A DNA stretch of 7,598 nucleotides, taken from an uncultured Eubacteriales bacterium. GTDB taxonomy: Bacteria > Bacillota > Clostridia > Oscillospirales > Acutalibacteraceae. How positions within the stretch are numbered: the stretch's first letter is position 1; every line of letters begins with the position of its first letter. A model generated the notes under the pieces. It was not told the DNA's origin, searched no databases, and saw only the letters and a list, made by a program, of their open reading frames with translations. A program made the translations under genes and the position numbers. The stretch is from assembly GCA_902462035.1 (NCBI GenBank), contig CABQAC010000098.1, forward strand, positions 1 to 7,598. The letters are read 5' to 3'. Positions 1 through 5,925 of this stretch are shown here, in pieces.

Positions 1-44
1 GCTACCGTATTTCCAACAGGCTGGAAACGCCGAACGAGCCATAA
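1..44 (+). CDS. possible 3' end of a plus-strand gene (partial)
   Basis: In the third forward frame, codons from position 3 read YRISNRLETPNEP and then stop with TAA at 42-44. A strong hairpin with a T-rich tail begins 17 nt later (62-105), which is where a terminator would be expected for a gene entering from the left. The residue mix looks like an ordinary hydrophilic C-terminus. The other two forward frames run through the terminator without a stop nearby. Thirteen codons are too few to identify a family, so this is only a likely gene end. It would be convergent with the lipoprotein gene that ends at 114. Confidence 0.35.
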   Translation, partial: YRISNRLETPNEP

Positions 45-61
45 TGCGTGCGGTTATAACC

Positions 62-105
62 AACAAAAGGAGCGGGGACGCAAATGCGTCCCCGCTCCTT
101 TTGTT
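62..105. terminator. bidirectional intrinsic terminator
   Basis: Two perfectly complementary 21-nt arms (62-82 and 85-105) are separated by AA. The core is GC-rich (GGAGCGGGGACGC) and the outer part is A/T (AACAAAA / TTTTGTT), so transcripts on either strand end in a U-rich tail. It lies 9 nt beyond the lipoprotein stop codon on the minus strand. It would also serve a gene entering on the plus strand. Confidence 0.9.
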
Positions 106-113
106 CTATTTTA

Positions 114-1991
114 TTATAAGGCGTTCTGCCCATTCTTCCGGTTACCGGGCGGTGCTGCGCCATTGCCTCCCATTCCGTTGTTGCCGCCTGGCCTGCCGCC
201 CATCCCGCCGCCGTTGGAAGTCACGACGGAAGACACGGTCAAGTCCGCGCTCTGGCTTCCTGCTGTTAGCCGGTAGGTTTGGCCGACCGCCAATTCCGGC
301 GCGCTGAGCACCACCGATTGGTACGCTTTTTCCGGCGTAAAGGTCAGGATCAAACGGCCCTGGCTGTCGGTCAGCGTCACCGCGGTTCCCGCCGGGACAG
401 CGGCGGAAAACTGATAAAAAATGGAACATTGGGCGGAACTTTCCCCAAACCCCTGGGCCATCCCGCTGCTTCCTACTGCAACAACGGTACCGCCGTTTAT
501 GGCTGCCGACCCGTCATAATCAATGGCGCCGTCCCCGTTGCCGGTGGGACCGTTGATCCAGATACTGCCGCCGTCCACGACGATGCTGCCGTTGGAATCC
601 AGCCCGTCGCCGCCGGCGCTAATGGTAATGTCCCCGCCTGAAATATGAAGCAAAATATCCGCCCTGCCAGTCCCCATACCGCCCATAGCCGCGCCGCTGC
701 CGTCGGCCGCGTTGATGCCGTCGTCGCTGGCGGTTAAACGGATAACGCCGCCGCTGATGGAAATCTTCTTTCCTTCGATTCCCTCGTAACACTTGGCAAT
801 GGTTATGGTTCCGCCGACGATGGAAAGATCGTTGTCCGCGTGCAAACCGTCATCCCCGGTGGAAATTTGGAAATCGCCGGCCGTGACTTTCATGGAGCCG
901 CTGGTATGCAGCGCGTCGTCCACAGTATCGATGGTAAAGGAGCCGTTATTAATCACCAATTCGCTGCCCGATTTGAGTCCCTTCGCGCTAGGTTCTGTAT
1001 CGGATGTTCCAGTTGCCGGAATCTGCTGTCCGCCGGGCCGCCCGCCCATACCGCCGTCCGACTTTTTTACCGCCGCGCTGCCGCTGCCGCCGCCGGTCGT
1101 CAGGGTAAAGCCGCCGCCGTCAATCCGGAGCACCGTTTCCGCCTGAACGGCATCGCCCTGGGCGTCAATGGCGAATGTTCCGCCGCTGATATAAACAAAC
1201 CCGCGGCCGCTGTCTTCGCTGTTATCCGATTGAATCCCGTCCCCCTGAGATTGTATGCGGAAGCTCCCCCCCGAAATTTTTACGCAGTCTTTTCCATTCA
1301 TGCCTTGCCCCTGCGCCGTGATTTCGATGGTTCCGCCGGAGACGACCAAATCGTCTTTCGAAACGATGCCGTGTTTATAGTTTCCGGTAACCGTCAGTCC
1401 GCCGCTGCCGTTGATGGTCAGGTCCGCCCGGCTGAAGATTGTAGCATCCACGTTGCCATCGGCATCGGAAAGCTGATATGCCAAGCCGTCATCCAGGGTG
1501 TTCTCCGAGCCTTCCGCCAAGGTCAGGAATACCTTGTCCGCGCTGCGGACCAGCAGCGCCGCATTTGTTTCGCAATGAACCGAAATGCCGTTGAGCACCA
1601 GCTGAACCTTATCATCCTCCCCCGCCTCCACAATAACTTGCCCGTCATCCAAAGATCCGGACAGCACGTAAGTCCCCGCGGAACGAATGGTAATCACCTG
1701 TCCCTGGGCATCGGCCCCGCTGCCGTTGACCGCAATTCCACCGGACGACAGAGTAATCTTGGTGGCGGTGGTTTCCTCGTATCCCACATCCAAATCCCGG
1801 GCGCTGAAGGTGATGTCGATATCGGTTTGCGTGGTGGCGGCGTTGCTTCCCGATACGGTTGACGCGCCGGGCGAGAAATTGCTGGATGTCCCGTCAGGCT
1901 GGCCGCAACCCGCAACCGTCGCCGCGACAAGCGCAGCGGCGATTAAAACCGCCGCGATTCCGTATCGCCGCGCTTTGTCTTGTTGTCTCAT
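114..1991 (-). CDS. Cthe_2159-like carbohydrate-binding beta-helix lipoprotein
   Basis: This 625-aa protein is predicted to be lipid-anchored outside the cell. A positively charged N-terminus and hydrophobic stretch (11-27) lead to the lipobox VAGC with Cys29, followed by a Ser/Thr/Gly linker to about residue 55. Residues ~70-505 form a right-handed beta-helix-like repeat: short ISGG-type strands alternate with acidic turns (GDGIQSDN ~250, DDALHTSG ~358, DDGLHADN ~380, DDGINAAD ~423, GDGLDSNG ~461). Such turns could bind calcium. This pattern fits the Cthe_2159 family, whose founder from Clostridium thermocellum binds acidic polysaccharide. Residues ~520-590 look like a small beta-sandwich. 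GGMGGRPGG occurs in a loop (313-321) and in the Gly/Met/Asn-rich tail (595-603). The ATG overlaps the DUF4956 stop (ATGA), and AAGGAGAGG lies just upstream. It is the last gene of the operon. The family is confident; the ligand is unknown. Confidence 0.88.
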   Translation of the reverse strand: MRQQDKARRYGIAAVLIAAALVAATVAGCGQPDGTSSNFSPGASTVSGSNAATTQTDIDITFSARDLDVGYEETTATKITLSSGGIAVNGSGADAQGQVITIRSAGTYVLSGSLDDGQVIVEAGEDDKVQLVLNGISVHCETNAALLVRSADKVFLTLAEGSENTLDDGLAYQLSDADGNVDATIFSRADLTINGSGGLTVTGNYKHGIVSKDDLVVSGGTIEITAQGQGMNGKDCVKISGGSFRIQSQGDGIQSDNSEDSGRGFVYISGGTFAIDAQGDAVQAETVLRIDGGGFTLTTGGGSGSAAVKKSDGGMGGRPGGQQIPATGTSDTEPSAKGLKSGSELVINNGSFTIDTVDDALHTSGSMKVTAGDFQISTGDDGLHADNDLSIVGGTITIAKCYEGIEGKKISISGGVIRLTASDDGINAADGSGAAMGGMGTGRADILLHISGGDITISAGGDGLDSNGSIVVDGGSIWINGPTGNGDGAIDYDGSAAINGGTVVAVGSSGMAQGFGESSAQCSIFYQFSAAVPAGTAVTLTDSQGRLILTFTPEKAYQSVVLSAPELAVGQTYRLTAGSQSADLTVSSVVTSNGGGMGGRPGGNNGMGGNGAAPPGNRKNGQNAL

Positions 1992-2677
1992 AGCGCCTCT
2001 CCTTCACAGGGGATCCTGCCGCAGACGATTTCTAAATTGCCGTTCCTGCAGCGGATTTCATCCAAGAATTGTTTTTCTGTTCCTTTGTCCTTCAGCACCA
2101 CCCGGTAATCCAGCCGGTACAAGCTGCCCATATGGATGGTGCGCACTTGGACCAGCTCCCACTTTTCTGTAAATCGCTCGAACAAATCGTCAAAGACGCC
2201 GCTATAATCCAATCCTTCGGGAATGGTGATCTTCAACTGTTTTTCTTCCCGCTTTTGCTCCCCAAACCGGGTGACGGTATACAGCAGTCCCATCAGCACG
2301 ACAATCAAAACAAACACCGCGGCAATGGCAAGGTAGCCCATTCCCGTGGCAAGCCCTACCGCCATCGCGAGGAAAAGGCTGCCGATCTCCCGGGCGGTGC
2401 CGGGTACCGAACGGAACCGCACCAGGCTAAACGCGCCCATGACTGCGACTCCCGCGCCCAAATTGCCGTTGACCAGCATAATAACCATTTGAACGATTGC
2501 GGGCAGCAGAGCCAGGGTAACGGCAAAGCTTTTGCTGCTGCGGTTGCGGTACAGCTGCGATAAAGAAATGACCGCGCCCAGCACCAGCGAACACAGGGTA
2601 CATAGCAAATACCCGCCGATGCTGATGGTACCGGTGGCTGTGGTGGTCAAAACACTGCCGAACAACTGGTCAAGCAC
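1988..2677 (-). CDS. DUF4956 family membrane protein
   Basis: This 229-aa integral membrane protein starts at GTG 2677. Hydrophobic spans lie at about 20-40, 51-70, 73-82 and 99-135, the last probably two helices. A soluble C-terminal domain of about 90 residues (143-229) has an alternating beta/alpha look. The conserved stretch GAFSLVRFRSVPGTAREI (81-98), rich in Arg and Gly next to the membrane, is the hallmark I associate with DUF4956. The gene starts 8 bp inside the end of the VTC gene, and its ribosome site (AAAAGGGGGG) is part of that gene's last codons. Its own stop overlaps the lipoprotein start by 4 bp, so all three products are translationally coupled. Inference: it may be the membrane partner or channel for the VTC protein and may sense or move an anionic polymer. 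No biochemical function is established to my knowledge. Confidence 0.9.
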   Translation of the reverse strand: MLDQLFGSVLTTTATGTISIGGYLLCTLCSLVLGAVISLSQLYRNRSSKSFAVTLALLPAIVQMVIMLVNGNLGAGVAVMGAFSLVRFRSVPGTAREIGSLFLAMAVGLATGMGYLAIAAVFVLIVVLMGLLYTVTRFGEQKREEKQLKITIPEGLDYSGVFDDLFERFTEKWELVQVRTIHMGSLYRLDYRVVLKDKGTEKQFLDEIRCRNGNLEIVCGRIPCEGEAL

Positions 2678-3401
2678 AAATATCCCCCCTTTTCACGCGA
2701 AGCCGCTGCTGCATCATAACGCGGTAAGCGTTGCCGTATTTTGAAAAACTAGTCGGGTATCCATTTATGGCATACAGGATGCGCGGCAGCCAAACCGGCA
2801 GCGCGCCCGGCGCTTTAATTTCCATCAGCTGCGTCCCCGCCGGCAGAAGCGCATTGCCCCCCACACCCCGATCCAGCGACAAATCTTCCTGCCGCCAAAG
2901 GATCCGGCGGTCAAAGGTAATCCGAAGGCCGGGGTCCTGAATCCCAACCCACGCCTTGCGTTCACTGGTGATCAGCATGGCGGGCGCCAGCGCGGGATAA
3001 AAGTGTATGGCATATGCAATTTCCTTTTCGATCTGGCTCATTTCCGCCAGGCCGTTCTGGTTGCAAAGCCACGCAAGCGCCGTGGCCAGCGGACGCTCGG
3101 TACGCCTTTTATAGACAATGCCGCCAAACTTCTTTTTCAGTTCAACGAACACCGGGCTTTCCGGGCCGGGCGCCTCGTAGCTGCGCAGCCGCAGCTTTTC
3201 CTTATAAACGGGTCTTTCCAGGGACCGGCGGATCATGCGGTAGTCCGGCGTATCGAAGTAAATGCTGCGCACGGTACTGTCCGCGTAATGGTCCGGCGCC
3301 AGCCGGTCCTTGGCAACCGCCCAAAACCGGCAAACCTGTTCATCGGTCAGCAAATATTTTATTTCGTAACGCTGAAAATTTTCTTGATAAATCCCCATCA
3401 T
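2670..3401 (-). CDS. VTC-domain (polyphosphate polymerase-like) protein
   Basis: This cytoplasmic 243-aa protein has no membrane segment and is a near-complete VTC domain of the triphosphate tunnel metalloenzyme fold. Tunnel-lining motifs appear in the expected order: RYEIKYLL (11-18), RSIYFDT (45-51), YKEKLRLRSY (66-75), VFVELKKKFGGIVYKRR (84-100), ITFDRRI (161-167), LMEIKAP (192-198) and SFSKYGNAY (218-226). Basic residues K15, R71, R73, K89, K98, R165 and K221, with acidic E194, match the type of residues that bind phosphate and metal in yeast Vtc4, so activity is plausible. Yeast Vtc4 polymerises ATP gamma-phosphate into polyphosphate. The N-terminal SPX domain and membrane part of Vtc4 are absent; DUF4956 downstream may supply the latter. 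AGGAGG lies only 2 nt before the first ATG and 5 nt before the second (3398), so the second Met is the likelier start (242 aa). Confidence 0.9.
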   Translation of the reverse strand: MMGIYQENFQRYEIKYLLTDEQVCRFWAVAKDRLAPDHYADSTVRSIYFDTPDYRMIRRSLERPVYKEKLRLRSYEAPGPESPVFVELKKKFGGIVYKRRTERPLATALAWLCNQNGLAEMSQIEKEIAYAIHFYPALAPAMLITSERKAWVGIQDPGLRITFDRRILWRQEDLSLDRGVGGNALLPAGTQLMEIKAPGALPVWLPRILYAINGYPTSFSKYGNAYRVMMQQRLRVKRGDICA

Positions 3402-3409
3402 AGCCTCCT
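3398..3409 (-). promoter_or_regulatory. ribosome site favouring the second Met of the VTC gene
   Basis: On the minus strand the order is AGGAGG, CT, ATG, ATG. The SD core (complement at 3404-3409) lies 2 nt from the first ATG at 3401, which is too close for normal initiation, and 5 nt from the second ATG at 3398. Confidence 0.6.
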
Positions 3410-3441
3410 ATCATCGGGCCGCGCCCGTTTTGTTTCGTTCT

Positions 3442-3470
3442 ATTCTACCGCCCCTTCCTAAAAGGAACCT
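3442..3470 (-). promoter_or_regulatory. candidate regulated promoter of the VTC operon
   Basis: On the minus strand a TAGAAT hexamer (3447-3442) is a reasonable -10 about 40 nt upstream of the VTC start. No good -35 exists at 16-18 nt; the best alignment gives AGGTTC. An inverted repeat, TTCCT-3-AGGAA (3455-3467), occupies the spacer and -35 area. A weak -35 covered by a dyad would suit a promoter needing an activator, possibly the adjacent response regulator. The terminator after the kinase gene means this operon needs its own promoter somewhere in 3402-3470, or readthrough. Confidence 0.35.
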
Positions 3471-3471
3471 T

Positions 3472-3521
3472 AAAAAAATACAAATCGGGGCGGGCCAGCA
3501 ATTCTGCCGGTCCGCCCCGAT
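3472..3521 (-). terminator. intrinsic terminator after the kinase gene
   Basis: ATCGGGGCGG (3484-3493) pairs with CCGCCCCGAT (3512-3521). The stem extends inward to a 4-nt loop with one mismatch and a G-T pair. On the minus strand it is followed by a T-run (complement of the A-run at 3472-3478). It begins 8 nt past the kinase stop and separates the two-component operon from the VTC operon. Confidence 0.85.
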
Positions 3522-3529
3522 CGGAACGA

Positions 3530-4771
3530 TCAAAACACCGCAATAAAACGGATTCCATTTTCCGCGTCCCACCCGGCGGAAATTTTGCCTTTATGGGCCA
3601 GTACCACCGCCTGTGCGATAGAAAGACCGATGCCATAGCCGCCTGTCTCCCGGGAACGGGAACTGTCCGCGCGGTAAAACCGGCCGAACAACCGGTTTAA
3701 ATCCCCGTCCGGCGGTTTCGCGCAGGTATTCCTGACCTCCAGCCGCAGCCCTTTGCCGCTGCGCGAGAGCAAAACCGTAACGAAACCGCCGTCGTCCGCG
3801 TACTTGACCGCATTATCGGTCAGGATGGATACCAGACGCCGGAAGGAGGTCTCTTCCCCCAACAAGGTCAGGCTGGGCTGAACCTCCAACTTAAAATGCT
3901 TGCCACGCGCTTCCGCCACGGCACGGAAAGGGGAGGCTGTATCGATCACCGCTTCGCTGGCGGAAAAAATCGTAAAGGTCTGACGAACCCCTTCCTCCTC
4001 CATCCGGGTCAATGCCAGTAAATCCTGTACCAGGCCGTCCAGGCGCTTGGTCTGGTTGCGGATGCTCTGCGTCCATTCGCTGGGCCCGCCGGTCATCTCC
4101 AGAACCTCGGCGTTGGCGGAAATAATCGCCAGGGGCGTTTTAATCTCGTGCCCCGCGTCTGTGATAAACCGGCGCTGCTTTTCCATGCTTTCCACCGCCG
4201 GACGGAACGCTTTGCGTGAAAAAAACGAGATCAGCACCAATACCGCCAGCAAGCTGACCCCCGCTACCCCGCAGGAGAGCAGCAAAAAATTCCCCGCCAT
4301 CTGCAATTGGTTTCTACAGTCCACAAAAACAATCAATCTACCGCCTTTAAAATCGGTCACCAGATATTTATACACGCCGCTGTAGCCGCTCGCTTTGCCG
4401 CTTTGGAGCACTTCCCGGCCATAAGCAAGGGCCTCGCTGGAGGAAACCGCGGCGATATGGCTGGTATCGATTTGGGTCACGTTCAGCACTGCATCCGCCG
4501 TAACGGTAAAATAACGCGTTTCGAACCGCGTTTCCGCATTCATCTGAAAATGCTGCCCGGGGTTCGGTTTGGGCGGCTTCCCCCCCTCCGCCATATCCAA
4601 CTGGTCGGGGAATTTGCCGCCGTTATCCGACAGAATATTCAGCAAACCGTCGGCGCGCTGGTTCATCTGGCTGATGTTGATCCAATTGATGGAGCCGACA
4701 ATCACCAGCATGACCAAAAGCAAGGACCCCATCGCGATCCAAACAAATTTGCGGCGCAGCTTTTGTAACAT
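3530..4771 (-). CDS. membrane sensor histidine kinase
   Basis: This is a 413-aa two-component sensor. TM1 (~10-30) and TM2 (~161-184) flank an extracytoplasmic domain of about 130 residues that contains a Gly/Pro/Lys-rich stretch (GGKPPKPNPG, 63-72). No HAMP domain is evident, as TM2 runs almost directly into the dimerisation helix. The H-box FITDAGHEIKTPL places the phospho-acceptor at His208. The N-box is SILTDNAVKYA (Asn320), the F-box LFGRFYRADSS (361-371), and the G2 box GGYGIGLSIA (377-386). The usual DxGxG of the G1 box is replaced by RNTCAKPPDGDL (347-358), a short variant I recall from many Clostridia kinases, so the enzyme is probably active. Its ribosome site is modest: AAAGGA 11 nt before ATG. 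It follows its regulator after 97 nt and ends in a terminator. The signal is unknown. Confidence 0.95.
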   Translation of the reverse strand: MLQKLRRKFVWIAMGSLLLVMLVIVGSINWINISQMNQRADGLLNILSDNGGKFPDQLDMAEGGKPPKPNPGQHFQMNAETRFETRYFTVTADAVLNVTQIDTSHIAAVSSSEALAYGREVLQSGKASGYSGVYKYLVTDFKGGRLIVFVDCRNQLQMAGNFLLLSCGVAGVSLLAVLVLISFFSRKAFRPAVESMEKQRRFITDAGHEIKTPLAIISANAEVLEMTGGPSEWTQSIRNQTKRLDGLVQDLLALTRMEEEGVRQTFTIFSASEAVIDTASPFRAVAEARGKHFKLEVQPSLTLLGEETSFRRLVSILTDNAVKYADDGGFVTVLLSRSGKGLRLEVRNTCAKPPDGDLNRLFGRFYRADSSRSRETGGYGIGLSIAQAVVLAHKGKISAGWDAENGIRFIAVF

Positions 4772-4828
4772 GTTTTTGTCCGTCCTTTCGCCTTTGCCGG
4801 CGGAAATTCCCCCACCGGCCCGGTCAAA

Positions 4829-4861
4829 CCAGCGCCACCGCTGGGAGTAAAACGCGTTTAC
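4829..4861 (-). repeat. dyads in the regulator-kinase gap
   Basis: The 97-nt gap between the regulator and kinase genes carries a 6-bp hairpin, CCAGCG-4-CGCTGG (4829-4844), and an interrupted palindrome, GTAAA-ACGCG-TTTAC (4847-4861), just past the regulator stop. Neither is followed by a T-run on the minus strand, so this is not a convincing terminator. It could tune mRNA processing or kinase dosage. The palindrome resembles the one upstream of the regulator gene (5581-5595). Confidence 0.4.
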
Positions 4862-4868
4862 GGAACGG

Positions 4869-5552
4869 CTACTGTTTTGTCTTTTCCCTTAACTGATATC
4901 CAACACCGCGGATGGCGCGAAGTTCCACGTCGGCGCCCAAGGACGCAAGTTTTTTTCGCAAGTTGGAAAGATATACCCAAACCACGCTGTTTTCCGTCTC
5001 CGCGTCATAGCCCCAAATCCGTTCCATGAATTGGTCTGCCGATATCAGCTGGCCGGGATAACGCAAGAGCATTTCTAAGATCTGAAATTCCTTGTTGCCA
5101 AGCCGGCTGCTGCCGCCGCCGTCCACCATAACGGTGAAGGTTCCCCGGTCCAGCGATAAATTCCCCATGCAAAGCAGGTCGGGCATATAGCCAACTTTCC
5201 GGCGGGTCATTGCCCGAACCCTGGCAAGCAGTTCCCCCATGTCAAAGGGCTTGGGCAAATAATCGTCCGCCCCCGCGTTCAAACCAGCAATCCGGTCCTC
5301 AATCTGGGATTTTGCGGTCAGCAGCAGCACCGGGGTTTCAATCCCTTCCTCACGCAGCTTTTGCAGCACCTGCAGGCCATCGCGCCGGGGCATCATAATA
5401 TCTAAAATCACTCCGTCATAATTGCCGCTCCTGCCATAATCCAAGGCATCTTCGCCATGATAGACCGTATCCACCGAGTAATGGTTGTGCCGCAGCACAG
5501 CGGCAACAGCGTTAGAAAGCTCGCGCTCATCCTCGGCCAAAAGCAACCTCAA
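4869..5552 (-). CDS. OmpR/PhoB-family response regulator
   Basis: A cytoplasmic DNA-binding regulator of 227 aa if started at TTG 5552, or 237 aa from ATG 5582. I prefer the TTG: it gives the family's standard N-terminus (MRLLLAEDE), has AGGTGG 8 nt upstream, and the ATG has no ribosome site. In the 237-aa numbering, the receiver domain (~11-127) shows acidic pocket E17/D18, phospho-acceptor Asp61 (GVILDIMMPRRDG), Thr89 and Lys111 (LPKPF). The C-terminal winged helix (~135-233) has recognition helix SVVWVYLSNLRKKL and the wing RAIRGVGYQL. It is the first gene of an operon with the kinase that ends at 3530. Targets are unknown, but the VTC/DUF4956/lipoprotein operon immediately downstream on the same strand is the obvious candidate, and autoregulation is likely. 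Confidence 0.95.
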   Translation of the reverse strand: MRLLLAEDERELSNAVAAVLRHNHYSVDTVYHGEDALDYGRSGNYDGVILDIMMPRRDGLQVLQKLREEGIETPVLLLTAKSQIEDRIAGLNAGADDYLPKPFDMGELLARVRAMTRRKVGYMPDLLCMGNLSLDRGTFTVMVDGGGSSRLGNKEFQILEMLLRYPGQLISADQFMERIWGYDAETENSVVWVYLSNLRKKLASLGADVELRAIRGVGYQLREKTKQ

Positions 5553-5560
5553 CGCAAATC

Positions 5561-5566
5561 CCACCT
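5561..5566 (-). promoter_or_regulatory. ribosome site deciding the TTG start of the regulator
   Basis: AGGTGG on the minus strand lies 8 nt before TTG 5552. This TTG begins the residues MRLLLAEDE, which match where OmpR-type receivers normally start. The upstream in-frame ATG (5582) has no purine-rich SD in front of it. Confidence 0.7.
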
Positions 5567-5580
5567 GTTCTTTCCGCGCC

Positions 5581-5595
5581 ATAAACGCCGTTTAT
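5581..5595. promoter_or_regulatory. perfect 7-1-7 palindrome in the regulator leader
   Basis: ATAAACG-C-CGTTTAT is a perfect inverted repeat. It lies between the -10 box (5616-5621) and the preferred TTG start, about 13-27 nt into the predicted transcript, and it overlaps the unlikely ATG 5582. It is a candidate operator or a small leader hairpin. Its TAAA...CGTTTA pattern recurs in the palindrome at 4847-4861. Confidence 0.45.
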
Positions 5596-5615
5596 TCCAT
5601 CTGCTGTTTGGTTGC

Positions 5616-5644
5616 ATTATAAACCACGACAAAACCGCGCGCAA
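5616..5644 (-). promoter_or_regulatory. sigma-A-type promoter of the two-component operon
   Basis: On the minus strand a -35 TTGCGC (5644-5639), a 17-nt spacer and a perfect -10 TATAAT (5621-5616) are present. Transcription would start near 5609, giving a leader of roughly 57 nt to TTG 5552. It sits just downstream of the terminator that closes the preceding transcription unit. Confidence 0.75.
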
Positions 5645-5665
5645 GAAAAAAATAACGGCGCACAC

Positions 5666-5702
5666 AAAAAACGCCTCCGGCCCTTTTTTTGGTGCCGGAG
5701 GC
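5666..5702 (-). terminator. intrinsic terminator after the 60-aa gene
   Basis: GCCTCCGGC (5673-5681) pairs with GCCGGAGGC (5694-5702) around a 12-nt loop. On the minus strand the stem is followed by G and six T (complement of 5666-5671). It lies 36 nt past the 60-aa gene's stop and insulates it from the two-component operon. Confidence 0.85.
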
Positions 5703-5738
5703 ATGCGAGAAAGCGTAAAGCTGTCTACCTTTACATTG

Positions 5739-5924
5739 TTAAAGCAAGCCGGCGGCGCGGTGTTCGGCCACAAAAGCCTGCATATCCTCAAACGATCCCA
5801 GGTCCCTGCGCTCGATTTCCTGCTGCAATGCGCGAGGCAGCGCGTGAAAATATTCATAACTGGTTAAATCCTGGTCCAGTAAATCGGATAATCCCAGCTT
5901 CTGAAAGCTGCTGTCATACATCAT
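5739..5924 (-). CDS. small acidic protein of unknown function
   Basis: An intact small gene of 61 codons, or 60 aa if the second of two adjacent ATGs (5921) is used. AGGTGA is 3 nt from the first ATG and 6 nt from the second. The product is acidic and probably helical, soluble, with no signal peptide or membrane span. The N-terminal part contains GLSDLLDQDLTSYEYFHALP, then a helix ending LQQEIERRDLGS and a second helix, FEDMQAFVAEH. I do not recognise a named family. It lies 59 nt after the six-span membrane protein on the same strand, with no clear promoter between them, so the two are probably co-transcribed. It has its own terminator. Two abutting hairpins precede its ribosome site, which may regulate it. 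Confidence 0.75.
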   Translation of the reverse strand: MMYDSSFQKLGLSDLLDQDLTSYEYFHALPRALQQEIERRDLGSFEDMQAFVAEHRAAGLL

Positions 5925-5925
5925 T

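Noticed and set aside
44..307. Plus-strand frame starting at ATG 44
   Set aside because: It runs through the terminator hairpin and antisense to the lipoprotein tail. The Arg/Ser-rich product and lack of an SD argue against a gene.
840..1862. Long open frame of 340 codons antisense to the lipoprotein gene
   Set aside because: It is a shadow of Gly/Asp/Ser-rich codons: the product is Ala/Arg/Pro-rich with no recognisable domain, there is no ribosome site, and the minus-strand gene is certain.
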